This document shows positions 57,807 to 64,000 of a stretch of DNA of 64,000 nt, piece after piece. The stretch comes from Epiperipatus broadwayi. Its lineage: Eukaryota; Onychophora; Udeonychophora; Euonychophora; Peripatidae. The DNA is taken from the NCBI GenBank assembly GCA_028023455.1, contig JAQFVV010012496.1, forward strand, positions 618,001 to 682,000. The letters run 5' to 3'. Position 1 is the stretch's first letter. Every line of letters begins with the position of its first letter. The notes beneath the pieces are model-generated. The model did no database searches. It saw nothing but the letters and a program-made list of their open reading frames with translations, and was not told the origin of the DNA. The position numbers and the translations under genes were made by a program.

Positions 57807-58173
57807 TATTTATCTTTTCAACAAATATGTGTTCAAGTGTATCAGTGTTATGAGATAGTGTAGAGAGTGGTGGGTCGTCTGAAAGTCTGTGCTCATATAC
57901 CCTATATATTAAAAATAATACATAAATGCGATAATTTGTAAGTAAATTAGTTCCTTGAATATTATATATTTGCATCTCTTTTTATTACACTGCTGCGGGA
58001 ATGTAATATTTGTTTTAGAATTAAAAGTTTTGCATTATGACAATTACCACCATTGATAATCAGGCATTGAAAAAATGTAACTTTCTTGATATGAAAGCAC
58101 TTTTCTGATATTATCATTTAAACTATGATTTAATGTTATATAATAAAATTGAGACTAAAATTAACATTATAAA

Positions 58174-58365
58174 ATGTTTTATACCAATACTAATTATACA
58201 AATAAATATAAACCCGTAGCCAAATTTACGATTGAAGCGATAAGAGACCTGCACGGTACTAAATTTAAGAACGCTATGCAGAAAATCATGAAGAGGGAAC
58301 GACTAATTGCTCCCATCTATATCACAAGAGGAACATGGGAGAAGGTTACATCTACTTCGCTTTAA
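58174..58365 (+). CDS. Short open frame with poly(A) signal and A-run, unknown
   Basis: A 63-codon frame whose second half has balanced codons (segment FTIEAIRDLHGTKFKNAMQK, then RERLIAPIYITRGTWEKV), unlike the surrounding AT-rich DNA. AAACCCGTAG at 58211-58220 could be a splice acceptor, in which case only the part after 58221 is coding. AATAAA lies at 58420-58425, 55 bp after the stop, followed at 58435 by ten A, as in a processed retrocopy or a gene 3' end. The fragment is basic; I do not recognise a family. It may be a terminal exon or a retropseudogene. Confidence 0.35.
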   Translation: MFYTNTNYTNKYKPVAKFTIEAIRDLHGTKFKNAMQKIMKRERLIAPIYITRGTWEKVTSTSL

Positions 58366-58444
58366 ATAGATATGTAATTGGTGTTATTTCTGTATTTGTA
58401 GCATTCAATATGGCAATAGAATAAAATTTCCTTTAAAAAAAAAA

Positions 58445-59084
58445 TTATGAAATGTCTAACATTTTTAAAAGCACACACACACACATATAATGAGATGAAG
58501 AACACACTATAAGCTGGCTGTGATTTAATATTTATTACAAAAATAGTATGGATATAGTAAATTTTATAAATCTTAACTCGAGCTTTGTTTTATTACATAT
58601 AGTGTTATATTTAACAATAAATATATATAGAAAGGTATAAAAAGTTAATTAAAATTGCTTTAACAAAGTCTAAAAGACAATACATTGAGTGTTACATAAT
58701 GTAGGAAAGTACCAACGATATCGGGTACTTTGATTTTAGCATATCTAATTGTAATGAGTATATATATACTCATGTAATTTCTGTGTTGTCAAACGTTAGA
58801 AAAAAAAACTTCAAATTAATCAAATATTTTTGAATTAAAAGCATTAATCTTATTTAAGACTGTTTCTCTCCGAAGTTAGATTTATCTAATATGGAAAAGA
58901 AAAAAAGGAATTACAGTTTTAAAAGTAGGTTAAAAATTTCAAGTAGAATTTTATTAATATTAAATAAGATATATACAATAATTAATTTAAAAAATTTATT
59001 TATGGGTATAAAATTTAGATTAACAAAACGTTCTCAAATACTGTGCCTTTAACTAGCTATTAATCATATACTCTAAACTATGTA
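58445..59084. other. AT-rich DNA
   Basis: Short ACAC run at 58472; otherwise nothing recognised. Confidence 0.45.
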
Positions 59085-59261
59085 GACGTCTCCCCCAGTG
59101 TCTACTGCTTCTGTTTCGAAACTTGTAGACTTATCAACCAAGACTTTGCCACGTGATCTTTTACCCTCTATTTTTTCGTCTCCGACGACTAAACCAGCCA
59201 AGAAAGACCTTCACTTTGACCCATTCACAACTATGAAGCCTTGCAGTACTACAAGCTGAAA
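59085..59261 (+). other. Exon-like open stretch
   Basis: From ACGTCTCCC at 59085, directly after TATGTAG (stop in frame, also an AG acceptor), the frame is open for ~58 codons to the TGA at 59259-59261. GC content is clearly above the surroundings. The translation is rich in S, T, P and K (segments TASVSKLVDLSTKTLPRD and TKPAKKDLHFDPF). It could be a 3'-terminal exon; no homology is recognised. Confidence 0.3.
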
Positions 59262-59726
59262 TTAATTTTGTGTTTAGTGAACCTCAAAGCCTTTTCCGTT
59301 AGATAAGAGAAAAGACTATCATGCCATCTGTAGAGAAAATAATTGAGTCTTTACTACAAGGCAGCTAAGTAAATGATTTTAAAAACAAGAAAAGTTATGA
59401 AAGAAATCGATTACGTTGTGCCAAGGAGTTATTTATGAAAACGTAAACTTCTTATTTATTTTTTAATTAAAACAATTACTAAACTTATTAATTTAAATTC
59501 ACGACAAAATGCGAAATATTTAATTTAGCTACCGAACAAAAGGAATTAATTACTCTGTAGTAATTAAACCCATATATACTTTTTAATACTTATATGCATT
59601 GATTTGGGATACAAATATACATACGCATATATAAATGTAAGATGAAAAGTTTTGTCTTGAGGTTTGGATTGATAGTATTTTATTTAATTATTAAACCAGT
59701 TGTCTGAGTATTAATCTCGATACATT
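59262..59726. other. AT-rich DNA
   Basis: Nothing recognised beyond a short open frame starting at ATG 59320 (15 codons). Confidence 0.4.
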
Positions 59727-61015
59727 CATCATCATCATCATTGTCAATCATTACCAATTCACTACAGGATGAAGGTCTCTCCAAGTTCAATCCATCTTCT
59801 CCGATCTGTAGCCTCTCTTCTTTACGTCACCCCTACACATTTTCTTATAACATCCATCCATCTCACATGCGGTCTCTTTCTGGATCTTTTACAATCTCTT
59901 GGGATCCAGTTTAAGATTTTAATTGTTCATCTATTGTCATCTATTCTAGAAATATGTCCAGCCTAACTCCAGTTCCGTTTTTTAATTCTTTTAATATTGT
60001 CAGCAACACCTGTGTGTTCTTTTATCCCTATATTGCATTTTTGATCTCTTCTTGTTACTCTTAACATGCACCTCTCCATACTCCTTTGAGTAGTCTGGAG
60101 TCTTTGTATTGCTCTTCTATTAAGTGTTCAAATCTCGGATCCATAAGTAGGAAATGGTAAAACACATTAATTAAATTTTTATTTTTATTTTTTTTTTCAA
60201 ACATATAGGCATATTTCTTTTTACTATTAAATTATTTCTACCAAAAGAACTCCAACCATGTTTAATTCTATGATTAATTTCATCCATTATATTTCCATCT
60301 GAAATAATAATCTGACCAAGGTATTTGTAGTTGTTAACTTTTTCTAACTCAATCTTTTGAGAAAATCAATTGAACATTACTTTAGTAATTTTAACATTTA
60401 CCTTTAGTTCTACTTTCTTACTTTCATCTGATAACTCCTGCAACATTTCCTGAAGCTTTAAAGCATTATTTTCAAAAACAACATCATATGCAAAATCTAA
60501 ATGACTTAAAAAAATAATCTCAATTTACTTTTACTCATTTAGCTTTACATTTTAATCCACAAAATACTTCTTGCAGCACTGCTGAGAAAGTTTTGGAGAT
60601 ATGGAGTCACCCTTATGTACACCCATCTCAATTTTAACATTCCTAGTATCATTATGTAATCTAATTGTTGCTGTTGCATTTTTATAAATATTCTTTCACA
60701 ATATGACAATATCCTGTGTCTATACTTTGATGACCCAATGCTTTAATTCCTGAAGAAGTGCTTATAAAATCAAATGCTTTTCATAATCTATAAATCCAAA
60801 GCATAACATCAGCTCATATTCATTGGTTTTTTCTATAACTTCTCTCAATTCTTGGATATGATCTATTGTACTTAAACCATTTTTAAATCCAGCTTGTTCT
60901 TTTGGTTGATTGAAATCCAATGTTCTATGTAGACGAGTTGTATTATCTTGGTAAAAGTTTTGTATAAAACTGATAAAAGGCTGATAGGTCTGTAATTTCT
61001 AGTATTTTCTTTATA
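59727..61015 (-). mobile_element. RTE-type LINE, 5'-truncated 1.3-kb remnant
   Basis: Starts with the (CAT)n tail at 59727 and runs, on the minus strand, back through the C-terminus, the region of the RT catalytic box and up to NYRPISLLSVLYK-equivalent codons (~60985-61010), where it stops abruptly. Many indels; no frame longer than ~65 codons survives. It is clearly older than copies A and B. The 65-codon plus-strand frame at 59769 is antisense. Confidence 0.9.
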
Positions 61016-61394
61016 TTAATATATTTTTATATTAATATTAATATCTTGCTGTATTAAAAATGGATTTATATTTTTTTCAGATAGTTAGATTATAAGACCA
61101 AAATCAAAACGTTTTTAGCTTGCTAAAAAGATAATTCCATTTTGCTGGATTAGGCATATAAACCATACAAATATTAATATACTTCCTTAAAAATATGTAT
61201 TTTATGTATATAGCAATACAAAGTGAAATGGGAACTTATAATTAAGTAAGATGCTGACGTTTTTAATAAAATAATTTTTCTGAAAAAGCGGTTAAAAGGT
61301 AATATCACATATATAATATAAAACATGTGACCAATATATGATATATTTCTTTCAAAAATTATTGACTCTAGGTTCTTTTTTTCACTTTTTGTTT
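61016..61394. other. AT-rich DNA
   Basis: Nothing recognised. Confidence 0.4.
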
Positions 61395-61740
61395 CAAGTT
61401 ATTTATTTATTTAGTCAATGGTGATTGCACATTAAAATTCAACACCAATATTTCTTAATCAATTAAGAACCGATCCCTCCAAGTTATGTAGAGCAAAAAA
61501 GCCAACAGAGACCTATTAAATTGGGCACTCCTTTTAAATATGTGCCATAGATTGTGGTTTTCCACACTTACAGTTTGGAAAGTCTATAAATCCCAACTTT
61601 TGCAGCATATAATGGCATCTAACCTGGCTTGTTCTGATTTTCTTAATCTTCAACAAGACTCTTCATGGAAAGGAAAAATGTGGTACTCGGAGAGTAGAAC
61701 CAGATATTAGAGAGTGATTATTTATATTGGGAGTTATTCC
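61395..61740 (-). pseudogene. LINE-C: C-terminal remnant of a third LINE type
   Basis: Minus strand around 61540-61660 reads RTSQVRCHYMLQKLGF then FPNCKCGKPQSMAHI, followed after stops by remnants resembling the ALH...WL ending. This is the pattern R-T-x(4)-C, the W/LG and C.CG...Q.M.HI..C of the C-terminus of Jockey/L1-like LINE ORF2 proteins. Stops and frameshifts interrupt it (a TAA after HI, others downstream). No RT domain is present. Confidence 0.65.
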
Positions 61741-62026
61741 AGTCATGTGTTCACATGCTGTTGATATTCAGTGTTGATGGCTGCTGAGTATTATCAGTAA
61801 GTAAGAAAGGCTGCCTTGGTTTTAGTTTGAGGTTTTGGGGACTGATGAAAATATGATTGGAATGATGATTTGACAATTCCATAAGGTTTCTGAATTCATT
61901 AATAATCACCAACCTGAATCTGATGTTAGCTGGAAGGATATTTAAGAGTACAGGTGGACATTCTATTGGTGTTCATTTAAGAGCAACAGAAATAATATGC
62001 AGGTTCATTAATATGCAAGATTTAGC

Positions 62027-62245
62027 ATAGTTAGCCGAGTATCGGACTTGGGGTCAGGAGGTCCCAAGAATGATTCTGCCTCTCACAGGTCTGGGGTTCA
62101 AACCTTCTGTAAACCCCTGAGCAATAAAGCCATTAGACTTTTTCTGAAGGTAGATTTCCCAGAAGCTGACAATGGTGGTAGTGAAATGATGTTTATATAC
62201 CAATCAAATAAAGGGAAAAAACACCAATATTAATATTAGTTCCTA
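62027..62245 (+). mobile_element. tRNA-like SINE candidate, different family
   Basis: ATAGTTAGCCGAGTATCGGA (box-A-like TTAGCCGAGTA) and GGGTTCAAACCTTC (box-B-like) about 65 bp apart, with CTTGGGG between them resembling a proline-type anticodon loop. The downstream part (62115-62245) has no A-tail. The spacing is longer than in a normal tRNA. It shares no sequence with the four SINE copies described above. Confidence 0.5.
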
Positions 62246-62742
62246 TAGTAAAACGTTTATATTTCTAATTCCATTTTCACCTCATTATAAAAGTAGAGCA
62301 ACTAAAAATTCAACAGATATTCTAAACTTGCCCAGGTGCAATTCTAGTCATAGCTGCATAATGATCATCTTACTTCATAACATTCGATAGATATTTGGCT
62401 GCTTTAATATAAAATGGCTCCCAAAGAAAGTTGCAGGCAACAAATATGTCTAAGGAATTTACTTAAACAATATAGGATAATTTACCTGATGTGATTTATT
62501 TGGTTGTTTTTGTACTCCGCTGATTAGTTTACCTGCGCATCTCAAAACTCATTTGTTTACAATCTATGAATTAGTTTTATAGAGTAGAAGGTGGTATTTT
62601 GAATTAATTTGACATGATCTGGGATTCATGTTTAAAGGTGAGTTTGAAACTTTTTCATCCATCGAAAAATGAAAATATTTAGATTCTAAATACACTGCTC
62701 TTACCTTTTTAGTTTTGGAAGCAAGGTGCACAGTCAAATAAA
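62246..62742. other. AT-rich DNA
   Basis: Nothing recognised. Confidence 0.4.
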
Positions 62743-62929
62743 AAATAGTGTAGTAAGGGAAAGTTCTTACCTTCATATTCAAAGCATAGCTTATACAGAA
62801 GGAACTACTTTTTCTATTTTTAATGTCAATTATAAGAGTGTAAATAGTGTAGTAAGGAAAAGTACTTCTCTTCATATTCAAAGCATATTTTATGCAGAAG
62901 GAACTACTTTCTCTGTTTTTAATCACAGA
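62743..62929. repeat. 99-bp tandem duplication, open in both strands
   Basis: AAATAGTGTAGTAAGG at 62743 and again at 62842. Units differ at few positions and the spacing (99) is a multiple of three, so frames on both strands stay open (62726-62968 plus, 62564-62926 minus). The plus frame repeats a 33-residue unit (SVVR.S..LHIQSI.Y and EGTTFS.FN). No promoter or homology is seen. Confidence 0.75.
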
Positions 62930-63092
62930 GACAATTATAAGAGGAGTACTGAGGTCACAAACAGCTAGAGTTTTGAGTTACACCAGAATAATTAGGAAAT
63001 GAACAACTTCTCAGGGTTACCTTGTAAAGGAAAAAATAGTTTTAAAAAACCCTAATGGGAATAATAAAAACATTTGCTTAATTGTGATTGCT

Positions 63093-63665
63093 GTAAAACT
63101 ATATCATATATTAAACATCACATGATCACCATATCTATACTAGCACATACTTGATTACTCTGTTTGGCACAGGATGGCACTACTGTATGGAGAGTTTTGC
63201 CTTTGTTTACAACAATTATGTGCTAGTATAGAGATGGTAATCATGTGATGTTTAGTGGATTAACACCAATCCTGCCTAATAGGATAGTGGTGTCTATGGT
63301 TGTTTAAGAGCCAAAGACACTAAAATATATGGGTGCTGAATTGAGTTCAGACCCATATGACTATATAAGCTATTGAGCTTAGATTGAAAATATTATTGTG
63401 TTTTCAATTTCATTCTCATAGTTTGGTAGTAAAGTAGAGTTAAAAGGTGGCTGCTGGAGGGTTGTATTAGATCCTAAGATTTAAGTGCAGTGCTCTCAGA
63501 TCCGAGGCTCCTCACTGATGATGGCAACAAGCCAGAAACTAGTCTGGGGATATTGGATGAGTAGGCACTAGATAGGGATTTTATGCACAAGCCTTATGGC
63601 ATTCATTGATTACTCTGTTTGGCACAGGGTGGCACTACTGTATGGAGAGTTTTGCCTTTGTTTAT
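63093..63665. mobile_element. Two Fold-1 pieces in tandem: collapsed end plus right half
   Basis: 63093-63258 is a small palindrome of the outer ends (AAACATCACATGATCACCAT against GGTAATCATGTGATGTTTAG). 63250-63660 is the inner region and right arm (GGTGGCTGCTGGAGG, GATATTGGATGAGTAGGC, CTACTGTATGGAGAGTTTTG). The arm TACTGTATGGAGAGTTTTGC occurs in both pieces in direct orientation (63183 and 63639). Confidence 0.85.
63505..63552 (+). ncRNA. Hammerhead-like ribozyme motif (Fold-1), best copy
   Basis: TCCTCA 63509-63514, CTGATGA 63515-63521, stem II TGGC/GCCA (63522-63525 with 63531-63534, four perfect pairs, loop AACAA), GAAA 63535-63538, stem III ACTAGT (63538-63543, palindrome), C 63544, TGGGGA 63545-63550 pairing with TCCTCA (one G-U). 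Every conserved type I hammerhead position is present. Confidence 0.65.
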
Positions 63666-64000
63666 ATCATATATTCATGTTACATTTTCTTTATTTTTTA
63701 CATTTGCCATTATAATGACATTTTTACTACGATATTTATGTTACTGCTTTGCACTATCACTGTACAAAACTTTTTTTAATATTATCATATAGAACTGTTT
63801 TTGTAATATTTATATTTATTTTGTAACATATAATGTTTATAAAAATATTTTGGTGGCTGGAACTAGGATGAACTAAATTTAGATATTCTGAATGGTAACA
63901 GACAAGTGTACAACAAAGGATGGAAAGCGAACAAATAAATAGAAAGGTGTGCCCTTCAGAATAATTAGTTTAAATTATTACATAATATTATCCACTTTGT
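63666..64000. other. AT-rich DNA to window end
   Basis: Nothing recognised. Confidence 0.45.

Larger units (their letters stand above)
57283..57922. mobile_element. Fold-2 element, complete, 640 bp
   Basis: Terminus TAATATATAGGGTATATGAG at 57279 and its inverse CTCATATACCCTATATATTA ending at 57910-57922. Arms of ~230 bp are near-perfect inverted repeats; the centre (57520-57650) is asymmetric. Each arm bears a hammerhead-like core, minus strand on the left and plus strand on the right. The 136-codon minus-strand frame across it has no domain. Confidence 0.93.

Overview
This is a eukaryotic (metazoan, probably invertebrate) genomic window: very AT-rich, gene-poor, full of long microsatellites and littered with decayed transposable elements. 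No bacterial-style operon, no rRNA gene, no intact tRNA gene and no CRISPR array is present. I cannot name the species. The element types (RTE-type LINEs, a second LINE with a Cys/His C-terminus, Penelope-like GIY-YIG, hAT transposases, tRNA-derived SINEs) occur widely in animals. No complete host gene can be demonstrated. The best host or orphan coding candidates are short or broken: an exon-like patch at 912-1051, a broken reading frame on the minus strand at 35940-36655, another at 56500-56910, a 63-codon frame at 58174-58365 with a poly(A) signal and A-run, and an exon-like stretch at 59085-59261.

Layout. 0-17 kb: mostly featureless AT-rich DNA with a 460-bp GATA array (2.3 kb), a 39-bp minisatellite (9.7 kb), a huge AAG/AAT array (12 kb), RTE fragments (1.9 and 7.5 kb) and several copies of a foldback family I call Fold-2. 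17-29 kb: TA arrays, a 5'-truncated LINE-X copy, two near-full-length, nearly identical RTE retrotransposons in direct orientation (18.8-22.0 and 24.9-28.1 kb), and between and after them pieces of an old ZMYM/DUF4371-type hAT transposase (22.8-23.5 and 28.7 kb). 29-36 kb: a tRNA-derived SINE, foldback Fold-8, a 318-bp AAT array and blank AT-rich DNA. 36-55 kb: the densest part, a mosaic of foldback families Fold-1, Fold-4, Fold-5, Fold-6, Fold-9 and Fold-10, a ~330-bp tandem array, a Penelope-like endonuclease fragment, three SINE copies and a hAT element with a perfect 8-bp target duplication. 55-64 kb: LINE-X, a complete Fold-2 element, a long RTE remnant, a third LINE C-terminus, a tRNA-like SINE, a 99-bp tandem duplication and a last Fold-1 pair.

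Most interesting signal. Two unrelated foldback families (Fold-1 and Fold-2), present in about twenty copies, both carry what looks like a minimal type I hammerhead ribozyme: CTGANGA, a short stem II, GAAA, a palindromic 6-8 nt stem III, the UH cleavage position and a closing stem I directly flanking the core. Each complete element carries the motif on both arms in inverted orientation, so either strand of a transcript would include one. Hammerheads with tiny palindromic stem III are known from Penelope-like elements and from animal retrozymes, and a Penelope-like fragment sits among them here. The inverted arrangement is what I have not seen described.

Nested insertions can be read directly (Fold-1 inside Fold-6, LINE-X tail inside Fold-7, SINE and foldback inside Fold-6, Fold-1 fragment inside the hAT transposase), giving a relative insertion history. 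The family names Fold-1 to Fold-10, LINE-X and LINE-C are mine.
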